Of a stretch of 64,000 nt of DNA, positions 18,840 to 28,323 are shown piece after piece; the first letter of the stretch is position 1; each line of letters begins with the position of its first letter. The notes under the pieces are model-generated. The model was given only the letters and a program-made list of their open reading frames with translations, was not told where the DNA came from and did not search any database. Source of the stretch: Deinococcus yavapaiensis KR-236 (lineage in GTDB: Bacteria > Deinococcota > Deinococci > Deinococcales > Deinococcaceae); NCBI RefSeq assembly GCF_003217515.1, contig NZ_QJSX01000003.1, positions 124,001 through 188,000 of the forward strand, written 5' to 3'. Both the position numbers and the translations under genes were made by a program.

Positions 18840-20386
18840 TGAAGAACGCGGTGAAGAAGGCGGGATGGCTGGTCGGCGGGGCGCTGCTGTTGAGCGGCGG
18901 AGCGTTCACGGCGAGCGTCGTGGCGTCGAGCGAGGCCGTGAACGCCCAGCTGGAGGGGTGGGCGAAGACGGTGGAGGCGCTCGGAGGGCGCGTCGTGGTG
19001 AAGTCGAACGAGCAAACGGCGTTCGGCGGGCGGCAGGTGACGGTCTTGCAGTTCGGGCAGGACGTGGAGGTCGAGCTGACGAGTTCGTACCGCAACGGGC
19101 CGTGGCTGCCGGGCGGGCGCTTCGGGGCGTCGCTCGTGTCGACGGACGTGACGTTCTCGCCGAAGTTGCAGCGCGTGCTCGACGCGGGAACGAACGGCAA
19201 GCACGTGACGTTGGAGACGCTCGTGTCGTTCGGAGGGCGCACCACGACGTCGATCGACTTGCCCGCCGCGTCGTTCGAGGCGGACGGGATGCGGGTGTCG
19301 TGGTCCGCCTCGCGCGGCACCTTGCGTTCGAGCGGCCCTCGGTCGTCGTCCGAGTTGACCTTGGACCGCGTGTCGCTCGAGGACGAGGACGTCGCGTTTT
19401 CGTTGGAGAACGTGCGGTTTTCGAATGACGCGCGCGAGGTGGGCGCAGGGTTGAGCTTCGGATCGTCGGCGTTCTCGGTGGCGCGCGCGACCGTGAAGGC
19501 GGAGGGTGAGAGCGTGGGAGTGCGTGACTTCACGCTGAAATCGTCGGTGGACGGCGACGACGGCAAGGTGAACGTGAGCGCCGAGACGGCGATCGGTGAG
19601 ATCGACGGGCCGGAAATGGACGTGCGAAACGTCCGCCTCGCCGGGTCTCTTCGGTCGTTGGACCGCGTGGGCTTGGTGACGCTCGTGCGAGCGGCGAGCG
19701 ACTTCGCCGGGACGCTCGCCGAGGACGATCCTGTCGTCACGAGAAACCTCTCGAGCGCGGTGTCGCGCCTTTTGAACGGAGGCCCGGTGCTGTCGTTGGA
19801 CGAGGTGTCGTTTTCGATGCCGCAGGGCAGCGTGCGCCTGAGTGCGAACGTCGCGTTTACGAGCGGGGCGAAGCTCGATTTGGAGCGCCTCGTGGACGAC
19901 CCGTCGGCGCTGTTGGAGCGCTTGACGGCGGGCGCGCGCTTCGAGGCGGACGAGGCGGTGCTGCGCGCGTTGGAGGCGGAGGTCGGCGAGGAGGGAGCGG
20001 TGTCGTCCATCGTGGACGCCGGGCTGCTGATTCGCGAGAACGGGAAACTGCGCGCCACGGTGGAGGTGGACGCGAAGGGGGTGCGCGTCAACGGGGAGGC
20101 GTTGCCGCCCGAGTTCTTCCGTGAGAACGACGACGCGCCAACGTCGTCGGACGACGAGGACTTGGCGACGACGTGCGCGAAGGACTTGTTCTTGGCGCAG
20201 GAGTTGTACCGCCGAACGCACGAGTCGTACGCTTCGAAGGCAGAGGACTTGGAGTTCGACGAGGCATGCGAGGGAACGGTGGAGGTCGTGATCGACGCGG
20301 CGAACGCGAACGGGTGGGCGGGCGGGGTGCGCGCTCGGTCGGGCGGTTCGGTCGTGCGGGTGTCGAACGAGGGCTTGGGCGAGTAG
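18839..20386 (+). CDS. DUF945 (YdgA-like) protein with a pilin-like C-terminal tail
   Basis: 515 residues. An N-terminal hydrophobic segment (KAGWLVGGALLLSGGAFTASVVAS) would anchor it or act as a signal. The body is a long array of beta-type segments on the DUF945/YdgA pattern (VEVELTSSYRNGPWLPGGRFGASLVSTD). The last about 75 residues, after an acidic linker (NDDAPTSSDDED), read ATTCAKDLFLAQELYRRTHESYASKAEDLEF, which looks like the C-terminal part of a type IV pilin-like protein. Function unknown, probably cell envelope. It begins inside the stop of the GNAT gene. Confidence 0.75.
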   Translation: MKNAVKKAGWLVGGALLLSGGAFTASVVASSEAVNAQLEGWAKTVEALGGRVVVKSNEQTAFGGRQVTVLQFGQDVEVELTSSYRNGPWLPGGRFGASLVSTDVTFSPKLQRVLDAGTNGKHVTLETLVSFGGRTTTSIDLPAASFEADGMRVSWSASRGTLRSSGPRSSSELTLDRVSLEDEDVAFSLENVRFSNDAREVGAGLSFGSSAFSVARATVKAEGESVGVRDFTLKSSVDGDDGKVNVSAETAIGEIDGPEMDVRNVRLAGSLRSLDRVGLVTLVRAASDFAGTLAEDDPVVTRNLSSAVSRLLNGGPVLSLDEVSFSMPQGSVRLSANVAFTSGAKLDLERLVDDPSALLERLTAGARFEADEAVLRALEAEVGEEGAVSSIVDAGLLIRENGKLRATVEVDAKGVRVNGEALPPEFFRENDDAPTSSDDEDLATTCAKDLFLAQELYRRTHESYASKAEDLEFDEACEGTVEVVIDAANANGWAGGVRARSGGSVVRVSNEGLGE

Positions 20387-20391
20387 GAATA

Positions 20392-20437
20392 CGTTCGCCT
20401 TGACGCGGCCCTCTTATCCGCCGCGTCAAGGCGAACG
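20392..20437. repeat. Perfect 17-bp inverted repeat
   Basis: Arms 20392-20408 and 20421-20437 are perfectly complementary with a 12-nt loop. It starts six bases after the DUF945 stop, so it probably acts as a terminator, but no T-run follows on the + strand. A protein-binding site is the alternative. Confidence 0.7.
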
Positions 20438-20540
20438 GTACGATGAAAAGGATTCACACGTCGTCTTCTCGTCGCGCTGCTCTCGCGTCACGCTCGGTGT
20501 CGGTGGTTGCACGGTCTCCGGTTCTCTCGAGGAGGTTGAC

Positions 20541-21437
20541 ATGATTCTCGTCGTCGGCGCGACAGGCTTTTTGGGCAGCACCATCTGCGGCATGCTCGCT
20601 CGGCAGGGGCGCTCGGTACGAGCGGTGGTTCGCTCTTCGTCCGATCCGGTGAAGGTGCAGGCGTTGCGCGACCTCGGCTGCGACCTCGTGGAGGCGGACT
20701 TGAAGGAACCGGCGTCCCTGAAGCTCGCGTGCGCGGGCGTGGACACGGTCGTGAGCACGGCGACCACGACGCTGCGAGATCAAGGCGTGGACTCTATTCC
20801 GGACGTGGACGAGTCGGGGCAGTTGCACCTCGTGGAGGCGGCGCGCGAAGGCGGCGTGCGGCATTTCGTGTACGTGTCGTTTCCGAGCGACTTGGACGGA
20901 GATGTGCCGTCGCCTTTGGCGAAGGCGAAGCGGGCGGTGGAGAACGCACTCCGGTCGAGCGCGATGACCTTCACGATTTTACAGCCCGCGTGCTTCATGG
21001 AAGTTTGGCTGGGTCCCGCCATAGGCTTCGATTACGCCGGTGGGTCGGCGCAGGTCTTTGGTTCGGGAGACGCGCCGGTGGCGTACATCAGCTTGGTGGA
21101 CGTCGCGCGTTTCGTCGTGGCGAGCTTGGACCATCCGGCGGCTCGAAACGTCACGTTGCCGCTCGTGGCGCAGAACGTATCGATGAACGAGGCGGTGCGG
21201 ACTTTCGAAGCGGTGAGCGGACGGACGTTCGCCGTGCGCCGCGTTCCGATCGAGGCGCTAGAGCAGCAGCTGGCGGCGGCGCGCTCGCCCTTGGAGCAAA
21301 GCTTCGGCACGTTGATGCTGGGCGTGGCGAGGGGCGCGGCGCAGCAGATGGACGAACGGCAAGCGGCCTTCGGCATTGAATGCGCGACGGTGGAAGAGTA
21401 CGCTCGGCGCTCGGTGACGCCCATCGCGACTTCCTGA
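20541..21437 (+). CDS. NmrA-like NAD(P)-binding protein
   Basis: A 298-residue atypical short-chain dehydrogenase/NmrA-fold protein. Seen: the Rossmann motif MILVVGATGFLGSTICGMLARQG at the N-terminus, ADLKEPASL near 60, and VRHFVYVSFPSD near 115. The usual YxxxK of true dehydrogenases is replaced (DVPSPLAKAKRAVE), which fits NmrA-type sensors or quinone-binding proteins rather than classical enzymes. GAGGAGG precedes ATG 20541 at good spacing; the open frame runs to 20400 but through the inverted repeat. A terminator follows. Confidence 0.88.
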   Translation: MILVVGATGFLGSTICGMLARQGRSVRAVVRSSSDPVKVQALRDLGCDLVEADLKEPASLKLACAGVDTVVSTATTTLRDQGVDSIPDVDESGQLHLVEAAREGGVRHFVYVSFPSDLDGDVPSPLAKAKRAVENALRSSAMTFTILQPACFMEVWLGPAIGFDYAGGSAQVFGSGDAPVAYISLVDVARFVVASLDHPAARNVTLPLVAQNVSMNEAVRTFEAVSGRTFAVRRVPIEALEQQLAAARSPLEQSFGTLMLGVARGAAQQMDERQAAFGIECATVEEYARRSVTPIATS

Positions 21438-21450
21438 GGACTTCGGTTGC

Positions 21451-21482
21451 AAGACGAGCCGAACCGTGCGGCTCGTCTTTTG
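21451..21482 (+). terminator. Terminator after the NmrA-like gene
   Basis: An 11-bp perfect stem AAGACGAGCCG / CGGCTCGTCTT with loop AACCGTG, running into TTTT. Confidence 0.85.
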
Positions 21483-21537
21483 CTGCCTTCAGCAACGTGC
21501 TGTAAGGTTCGGTGTGCACCTTCGAATCGCGGATGTG

Positions 21538-21554
21538 TTATGCTATTTACGTAA
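21538..21554 (+). promoter_or_regulatory. Radiation/desiccation response motif (RDRM) of ddrB
   Basis: TTATGCTATTTACGTAA is a 17-bp near-palindrome matching about 13 of 17 positions of the Deinococcus RDRM consensus TTATGTCATTGACATAA. It ends 9 bp before the ddrB start codon and overlaps the AAAGGAGA Shine-Dalgarno. In Deinococcus the DdrO repressor binds this site and is cleaved by the PprI/IrrE protease after DNA damage (established knowledge). Its presence here implies DdrO control of this ddrB. Confidence 0.85.
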
Positions 21555-21563
21555 AGGAGAAGC

Positions 21564-22022
21564 ATGCCTCAACTACACCTGACGGGCCCCCTCGGAACGA
21601 GCATCAGCGTCGAAGTGCAAGACGAACGAGAAATCCTCACGACCTTGCGCAAGTACGGCAAGAGCGGTTGGACGAGCGGCGACCTTCCCGCCGGAGGCCT
21701 CGTGCTGCCCCTCTCCATGGCCGACCTCTTCGACTGGTCGCTCATCGGCGCGCGGCCCTACGTCAACAACGACGGTGAATCGTGCGTCTTGTACAAAGGA
21801 CAGACGTACAAGCGGCGCGAACTCGAGGAAGTCGACACGAAGAAGCTCAAGCTTCCCAAGATCGTGAAGTACTCGCGCGGCGCGCGCCCGACCGACTTAC
21901 CGCACCTCAAGGAAGGCGACGAGGGCGGCGTGCAATACATCACCCTCATCACCTTCCGCGGTGGCGGCAAGGTCGTCGACGCGTACGTCGACCCAGCCGC
22001 GCGCACCCTGCAAGAGAAGTAA
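21564..22022 (+). CDS. ddrB: Single-stranded DNA-binding protein DdrB
   Basis: A 152-residue Deinococcus-specific damage-response protein that binds single-stranded DNA as a pentameric ring and promotes annealing during genome reassembly. Seen: YGKSGWTSGDLPAGGLVLPL, the very typical FDWSLIGARPYVNNDGESCVLYKGQTYKRRELEEVDTKKLKLPKIVKYSRGA block (about 55-110), and ITLITFRGGGK near the end. Length is close to the D. radiodurans protein. AAAGGAGA precedes the ATG. An RDRM operator lies just upstream, indicating induction by DNA damage. The multicopper oxidase gene converges on it with only 4 bp between stops. Confidence 0.94.
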   Translation: MPQLHLTGPLGTSISVEVQDEREILTTLRKYGKSGWTSGDLPAGGLVLPLSMADLFDWSLIGARPYVNNDGESCVLYKGQTYKRRELEEVDTKKLKLPKIVKYSRGARPTDLPHLKEGDEGGVQYITLITFRGGGKVVDAYVDPAARTLQEK

Positions 22023-22026
22023 GGGT

Positions 22027-23370
22027 TCACTCCACGACGACCTTGCCCGTCATGAACGGGTGCGGCAAGCAGTGGAACGTGTACGTGCCCGGCCGATCGA
22101 ACGTGAAGCTCACGCGCCCGCCCCTCGCGAGCGGGCGCGTCGTCTCCGTTCCGTCCGGCGCGCGCACGACCACCGCGTGCGCTACGAGGTCCGCGTTCGA
22201 CCACGTCACCGTCGTGCCCGCTCGAACGCGCACGTCGCTCGGAGCGAAGCGAAAACCGCTCGCCTTCACCGAAGGCGCGTCCGCGTTCGTCAGGAGAGTC
22301 GCGGCGCTTTGCGCGGAAGCGGCGGCCCCCATGTCGTGCCCGTGCGCGGGCGCGCCCTGCTGCAAGTCGAGGCGACCGTGTTCGTCGAGCGCCGCGCCGC
22401 CGCGCACCATGAAGTGGATGCCGCCCGGATACACGCCGTCGTTGGTCGCGTGCTCTCCGATGTGATCGTGAAAGACGAAGGTCCCGTCGCGCCCGCGCAC
22501 CAACAAGTCGTACCGCTCGCCCGGAGCGATGAGGAGCGTGTCGGCCTCGTACGGTGCGGGCAAATCGTGCCCATCTTTGGCGATCACGAGGAAGGTCACG
22601 CCGTGCAAGTGCATGGAATGCACCTGCGAGCCCAAGTTGATCATGCGAAGCAGACTCGTTTCGCCGGGCGCGACGGCGAGATCGGGAATGAGCGGCGACG
22701 CGCGCCCGTTCACGAGAAAGTAGTTCGGCGTGGCGTGATGCACGAGCGCGTTCGGATCCTGACGGCTGTCCCACTCGTCGAGGATGAGGGTGTGCTCGGA
22801 GTTCCAAACTTTCGGCGCGTCGACCCTCGGTTCGACGACGAGCGCGCCGTACATGCCCATGTCGAGGTGCAAGTTCGTCTGGACGTGACAGTGATACGCG
22901 AAGGTGCCGGCATCCGTCGCGACGAACTCGTACGTGAACGACTCGCCCGGCAGCACCTCCTTGAGGCCGTCCATCCGCTCGGCGAGGCTCACGATGCCAT
23001 GCAGGTGAATGCTGTGCGGCTGGTCGAAGGTGTTGCGAAACGTGAGCCGCACGAGATCGCCTTGCTGCACGCGCAACTCCGGTCCCGGAACGGTCGGCGT
23101 CTGCCCGGGAAAGCCGAAGGCCCACTGCTCGACCTTCACGCCCGGGGCGATCTCGGCTTGAACGCGGTGCACTTCCAACGTGAATTCGCGCACGCGTCCC
23201 GTGAACTGCTCGACGGGAATCGTGCCGACGGGCGCGTGAAGAAAGCGATCGATGAGACTTGTACGGTCGGTCGGCACGGCGCCTTCACCCGCACGCACGG
23301 GCATCGGGGCGAGCGTCGCCCCGGCGAGCAAGACGCCGACCAGACCGAGTCGAAGGGAAAAGCGAGCCAT
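22027..23370 (-). CDS. Multicopper oxidase with an extra C-terminal cupredoxin
   Basis: 447 residues with a signal peptide (cleavage near APMPVRA). Two cupredoxin domains carry paired copper motifs: HSIHLHG 119-125 and FAYHCH 158-162 with His168 and Met171/173 in the first, and HSMHLHG 251-257 and VFHDH near 301 in the second. This is the layout of two-domain oxidases and copper nitrite reductases. A third plastocyanin-like domain (about 350-447) has its own type 1 site (FHCLPHPFM, His433-Cys434...His437...Met440). Between them is a His/Gly/Ala linker. It probably oxidises copper(I) or phenolics outside the cell; nitrite reduction is the alternative. Transcribed after the cupredoxin gene at 23422. 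Confidence 0.88.
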   Translation of the reverse strand: MARFSLRLGLVGVLLAGATLAPMPVRAGEGAVPTDRTSLIDRFLHAPVGTIPVEQFTGRVREFTLEVHRVQAEIAPGVKVEQWAFGFPGQTPTVPGPELRVQQGDLVRLTFRNTFDQPHSIHLHGIVSLAERMDGLKEVLPGESFTYEFVATDAGTFAYHCHVQTNLHLDMGMYGALVVEPRVDAPKVWNSEHTLILDEWDSRQDPNALVHHATPNYFLVNGRASPLIPDLAVAPGETSLLRMINLGSQVHSMHLHGVTFLVIAKDGHDLPAPYEADTLLIAPGERYDLLVRGRDGTFVFHDHIGEHATNDGVYPGGIHFMVRGGAALDEHGRLDLQQGAPAHGHDMGAAASAQSAATLLTNADAPSVKASGFRFAPSDVRVRAGTTVTWSNADLVAHAVVVRAPDGTETTRPLARGGRVSFTFDRPGTYTFHCLPHPFMTGKVVVE

Positions 23371-23421
23371 GATCCTCCCGAAAGAAAGCGGAGCGAAGGT
23401 TTGCCTCCGCTCCGCACGTGC

Positions 23422-24282
23422 TTACTTCACCGTGAAGAACTGCGTCATGCCGAGCATCGCGTGCGGCATCTGCGTCTTGGGATCCCCGATGAAGCACGCC
23501 AGGAAGTACGTGCCGGGCGCGAGGTTCATCGTGACGACGTTGCTCTTGCCGGGCGACAGCACCTGCGCGCCTTGGTCGCCCAGCATGTCCAGGGGCGGAG
23601 CGCCCGTCTGCTGCTCGGGCGGCGCCATCAAGAAGCGCATCACGTCGTCCTGGGTCTTGCCGGGTTGCAGGCGCGCCACCAACAGGAAGTGCGGCTGCGT
23701 TCCCTGATTCGTGACGTTCCACGTTTGCGCGCCCGCTTTGATCTGCGTGGCGGGCAGCGCGACCGCGAAGTCGGCGAGACCCACCTGGTAGTCCGTTTTG
23801 GGAGCGGCGTCGGCCGAAGCGCCCTTCACGACCGTGAACACTTCCAAGAAGCCTTGCGCGGCGAGCGCCTTCGGGTTCTTCTCGTCGCCGTTCATGGACA
23901 AGCTGGACACGGCGTACGTGCCCGGCTCCAGGGTCACGCCGACACTGCCCGACTTGCCGGGATCCACGGACATCACGCCGCCGAAGAACGAAGCGGCCTT
24001 CATGAGAGGCTCGGCGGCCGCGTCGCCGTTCATGGCAAAGTCCGAGATGGCTTTGACAAGGGCCGCCTTGCCGACACCGGCGTTGAGCTTGAAGATTTGC
24101 AGGTCGTGCGGCGTCTTGTCGGTGTTCTTGAGCTCGAAACGAACGTAACCGGCCGAGACTTGAGCGGGCACCTTGTAAGCGCTCGAAGTCGCCGTGACGG
24201 TCACGGGAGACGCGGCGAGGGCGCCGCCGAGCAAGGCGAACGAGAGGGCGGCGGTGGCGGACAGGAAGGTCTTTCGTTGCAT
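23422..24282 (-). CDS. Exported tandem cupredoxin-like protein
   Basis: 286 residues with a signal peptide (MQRKTFLSATAALSFALLGGALA). Two plastocyanin-like beta domains follow: about 25-150 (YVRFELKNTDKTPHDLQIFKL) and 165-286 (WNVTNQGTQPHFLLVARL...GTYFLACFIGDPKTQMPHAMLGM). The second has His residues and a Cys (FLACF) in roughly type 1 copper positions but with unusual spacing, so copper binding is likely but unproven. AGGAGGAATCTT precedes ATG 24282. It lies 51 bp upstream of the multicopper oxidase on the same strand and is probably its electron or copper partner. Confidence 0.82.
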   Translation of the reverse strand: MQRKTFLSATAALSFALLGGALAASPVTVTATSSAYKVPAQVSAGYVRFELKNTDKTPHDLQIFKLNAGVGKAALVKAISDFAMNGDAAAEPLMKAASFFGGVMSVDPGKSGSVGVTLEPGTYAVSSLSMNGDEKNPKALAAQGFLEVFTVVKGASADAAPKTDYQVGLADFAVALPATQIKAGAQTWNVTNQGTQPHFLLVARLQPGKTQDDVMRFLMAPPEQQTGAPPLDMLGDQGAQVLSPGKSNVVTMNLAPGTYFLACFIGDPKTQMPHAMLGMTQFFTVK

Positions 24283-24439
24283 AAGATTCCTCCTAGGGAA
24301 GGGGAGAGGGCTTCGAGCGCGTCGGACGTTCATCGCGGACGGCCAAGAGAAAGGTACGTCGAGGAGGCGCGCGTCCACATCGTCGAAATGAATGTGTCGG
24401 CTCGCTTCGTCGCCTCGTTCGAATGAACGAGGCGACTCC

Positions 24440-25882
24440 TCAGTCGTCGGCGCTCACGAGCGCCACGTTCGCAGAAGCGAGCGTGACGTTCACGTTGCGC
24501 CGCAAGACGTTGTCGGGATCGACCCTGGTCTTCACGGCGGCCAAGCGGTCGAAGGTGACGTCCGGAAACACCGCTCGGGCCCGCCCAGCGTCGGCGAGAC
24601 CCACGAAATTTCCGTAGGCGCCGCTTCCGAAGGCGCGCACGCCTTCGAAGACGAACTCGGTCGCGTCGCGCGCCTGACGCTCGGCGGCGTCGCCCGCGTC
24701 GTCCGGGCTCATGTGATCGACGAGCAGCAGAAACGCGGCGTCACGGTGCGCGAACGCCGTGTCCGAAGCTGCCACGCGACTCATCGCGCCGCCCAACGCG
24801 CGAAGTTGCACGAGCGTTCCAGGCTGCACGACCGACAAGATGCGCGTGACGAGCGCCTCGATCGCCTCGTCGCCGAGGTCGGCCATGAACTGCGAACGCG
24901 CGTGGTGCCGAAAGCCGAGCCGTCCGCCCACCTCGTGCAGTCGGAACAAGTCCGGGTACGGCGTCGGACCAACGGAGTCCATCAGCGGCTCGGCGAGTCG
25001 TCGAAGCGGCTCGACGATTCGCTCGCCTTCGGCGAGGTTTCCCGAGTAGCACACCATCACGCCGAGAATCGGCTTTCCGATCAACTCGGCGGGCACGAAC
25101 GGCGCGGGAGGCGCGGCGATCAGGATCGCTTGGGTCGTCAACTCGTCGGGTGCCGAGCGAGCGTAGTCCGCGTAGCGGCGCAACAAGCTTCGCGCGACGT
25201 TCGCGTCCGCAGCGTCGTAGAACACGGCGCCGCCGACGACCGTGCCGCCTTCGTGCACCTTCACGTCGAACGTCGTCACGATTCCGACGTTCGCGCCGCC
25301 TCCTCGCACCGCCCAGAACAACTCGGAATCGACGGTGGCGCTTGCTCGCCGAACTTCCCCGTCGGACGTGACGACTTCCACGGCGGTGACGCGGTCGATG
25401 GCGAGGCCGTGCTTGCGCACGAACCAACCGATGCCGCCGCCTTGCAGCAAGCCGCCCACGCCGACCGTCGCGGTATCCCCAGCGGTGAGGGCGAGTCCGA
25501 AGCGATGCAACGCCACCGCGACTTCACCCCACGTCGCGCCGGGCTGCAAGCGCGCCGTGCGCGACAACGGATCGACTTGCACGGCGTTCAAGCGTGAAAG
25601 GTCGATGACGAGACCGTCGCCCGTTCCGTACCCGGCGGGACTATGGCCGCCGCTTCGCACGACGACGGGAAGGCCGTGCGCCCGAGCGAAGCGAACGCAC
25701 GACGCGACTTCGCGGGCATCGGCGGGCCGCGCGATCAGGCGAGGCGAGCTTCGAACGGCCGCGTTCCACACGCCGCGCCGCGCCTCGTACGCGGCGTCTC
25801 CGGGCAGCAGCACGTGGCCGCCGAGATCGGCATGGAATCGAGCGAGAGCGGCGGCATCGACGGGCAGCGGTTGTTCGTTCAT
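24440..25882 (-). CDS. FAD-linked oxidase, berberine-bridge-enzyme type
   Basis: A 480-residue flavoprotein. Seen: the FAD_binding_4 (PP-loop) domain, with RPADAREVASCVRFARAHGLPVVVRSGGHSPAGYG holding the family histidine, GDTATVGVGGLLQGGGIGWFVRKHGLAIDRV, and a C-terminal berberine-like end (YGNFVGLADAGRARAVFPDVTFDRLAAVKTRVDPDNVLRRNVNV). Such enzymes oxidise sugars, alcohols or secondary metabolites; the substrate is not predictable here. AGGAGGACGT precedes ATG 25882. A second flavin-linking Cys is not evident, so FAD may be singly attached through His. Confidence 0.9.
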   Translation of the reverse strand: MNEQPLPVDAAALARFHADLGGHVLLPGDAAYEARRGVWNAAVRSSPRLIARPADAREVASCVRFARAHGLPVVVRSGGHSPAGYGTGDGLVIDLSRLNAVQVDPLSRTARLQPGATWGEVAVALHRFGLALTAGDTATVGVGGLLQGGGIGWFVRKHGLAIDRVTAVEVVTSDGEVRRASATVDSELFWAVRGGGANVGIVTTFDVKVHEGGTVVGGAVFYDAADANVARSLLRRYADYARSAPDELTTQAILIAAPPAPFVPAELIGKPILGVMVCYSGNLAEGERIVEPLRRLAEPLMDSVGPTPYPDLFRLHEVGGRLGFRHHARSQFMADLGDEAIEALVTRILSVVQPGTLVQLRALGGAMSRVAASDTAFAHRDAAFLLLVDHMSPDDAGDAAERQARDATEFVFEGVRAFGSGAYGNFVGLADAGRARAVFPDVTFDRLAAVKTRVDPDNVLRRNVNVTLASANVALVSADD

Positions 25883-26061
25883 ACGTCCTCCTAAGGCTCT
25901 CGATGGCGAGAAGCTTGCACCGAAGGTAGGACCGAGCGCCCTCGCCGCACATCGCTCGATCGAGTGATGGCACCCTCGGCGAGGACTTGCACGAATGAGG
26001 GAGGCCTTCATCCACCGCGCGAGTCTCGAGCACGATGAAGTCGAGTTCACGGTGTTGAAGG

Positions 26062-26560
26062 ATGGCGTCGGCGCATGAAGGAGAAAACGCGTTGCGCGCC
26101 TCGACACGGCTTCCAGGCGCCACACCCTTGCTGGGCCGCGAACAGGACTTGAAGGCCGTCCTCGACACGCTCGCGCGAAGCGAGGTCGCGCTCGTGACGA
26201 TCACCGCGACGGGGGCGGTGTCGGCAAGACCCGCCTCACCCTCGCCGCTCGGCAGGAACCGGGAATCGACCCAACGTTTCGTAACGGCGTGACCTTCGCG
26301 CCCCTCGCCTCCGTGAGGGGCGCTTCCTCGGCGTTCACGACCACGCGCGACGTCCTGCGGAACGCGCTGGAACGGCGTGACATGCCGCTGATCCTCGACA
26401 ACTTCGAACACCTGCTCGACACGTCACACGTCACACGTCGTTTCGGAGTGGCGCGCGGCGCAACCGCGCGTGAAACTGCTCGTGACGACCCGCGCTCCGC
26501 AGGGCGCGTTCCCGAACGTTCGCGCCTCGCCCATGCCCTCGCGGGATTCCACGCTGTCGC
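26062..26560 (+). pseudogene. Remnant of a large ATPase-type transcriptional regulator
   Basis: The start MASAHEGEN...RLPGATPLLGREQDLKAVLDTLARSEVALVTIT is typical of AfsR/LuxR-like P-loop regulators. A one-base loss near 26212 shifts the frame: restored, the next residues read GGVGKTRLTLAARQE, the Walker A. The second frame then gives VTFAPLASVRG and LILDNFEHLLD (Walker B). A second shift near 26430 moves the reading to SEWRAAQPRVKLLVTTRAPQGAFPNVR, the following conserved block. After that the gene stops against the kinase gene, so most of its length is gone. Confidence 0.8.
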
Positions 26561-26591
26561 GAATCCCGGGCGTCCACGCGAACAGGACCGA

Positions 26592-27344
<753 letters not shown>

Positions 27345-27444
27345 CACTTCACGGTATACCAGAAGAAGCGCCCCTCGCGCTTCTCCGCCCTCGACAACGG
27401 CGCGTGAAAGGACCTCGCATGCACTTCAAGAACAGGACGCTCTC

Positions 27445-28323
27445 GTGACGACCCTCGGACTCGCGCTCGGCGGTGGCGGCGCGCGCGGCTTGGCGCACAT
27501 CGGCGTGCTCCGCGTCCTCGAGACAGACGGCGTCCGACCCGGCGTGATCGCCGGGACGAGCATGGGCGGATTGATCGGCGCGTTCTTCGCCGCCGGCCTC
27601 TCCGCCGACGCCATCGAGAACATCGCGTCGCACGTGTCGTGGCGCAGCTTGCTCGAACTTCGCCCGGGCAGCGGCCTGCTGCGAGGCTCGGCGTTCGAGG
27701 CGATGCTCGCGCAGCACCTGCCGCGCACCTTCGAGGAGTTGAGCATTCCGCTCATCGTGACGGCCACGGACGTCCTCACGGGTCGGCTCGTGTACCTGTA
27801 CAAGGGAGACTTGCTGTCCGCTTTGCGTGCCACGAGCGCCTATCCGGGCGCGGTCGATCCCGTTCACCGTGAAGGGCGCTTGCTCGCCGACGGCGGCATC
27901 CTCAATCAAGTGCCCGTGGACGCGGCGCTCTTCCTCGGGGCGGCGAAGGTGATCGCCGTGGACGTCACGACGCCCGCTCCGCTCGACATGCCCGCTCGGC
28001 GGCGCTTTTTGCTGTGGCGCCGCGCGGGCGAGGAGCGTCCTCGATCCGACGCGTCGTCCGGCTTGTCTCCCATTCGGGCCCTCACGCGCGCCCTCGACAT
28101 CATGCAGGCGCAGCTCACCGACACGCGTCTTTCGTTGTACAAGCCCGACTTGCTGTTGCGGCCTTCCCTGGAAGGCATCGAGCTGATGTCGTTTCGTCGC
28201 GTGGACACGGCGATCAAGGCGGGCGAGCATGAAGCCTTCGCGCACCGCGACGACCTGATTGCCCTCGCAGGAATGCCTCGCCGCGCCCCTGCTATGCTGC
28301 CTCAGGAAGAAGGAGACGCATGA
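27445..28323 (+). CDS. Patatin-like phospholipase
   Basis: A 292-residue serine acyl hydrolase of the bacterial RssA/YchK type. Seen: oxyanion loop LGGGGARGLAHIG (9-20), nucleophile elbow GTSMG with Ser39, and the Asp of the dyad in LLADGGILNQVP (about 152). It would hydrolyse membrane or storage lipids. The GTG start is used. The last codons overlap the signal peptidase gene (ATGA at 28320-28323), so the two are co-transcribed and coupled. Confidence 0.92.
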   Translation: MTTLGLALGGGGARGLAHIGVLRVLETDGVRPGVIAGTSMGGLIGAFFAAGLSADAIENIASHVSWRSLLELRPGSGLLRGSAFEAMLAQHLPRTFEELSIPLIVTATDVLTGRLVYLYKGDLLSALRATSAYPGAVDPVHREGRLLADGGILNQVPVDAALFLGAAKVIAVDVTTPAPLDMPARRRFLLWRRAGEERPRSDASSGLSPIRALTRALDIMQAQLTDTRLSLYKPDLLLRPSLEGIELMSFRRVDTAIKAGEHEAFAHRDDLIALAGMPRRAPAMLPQEEGDA

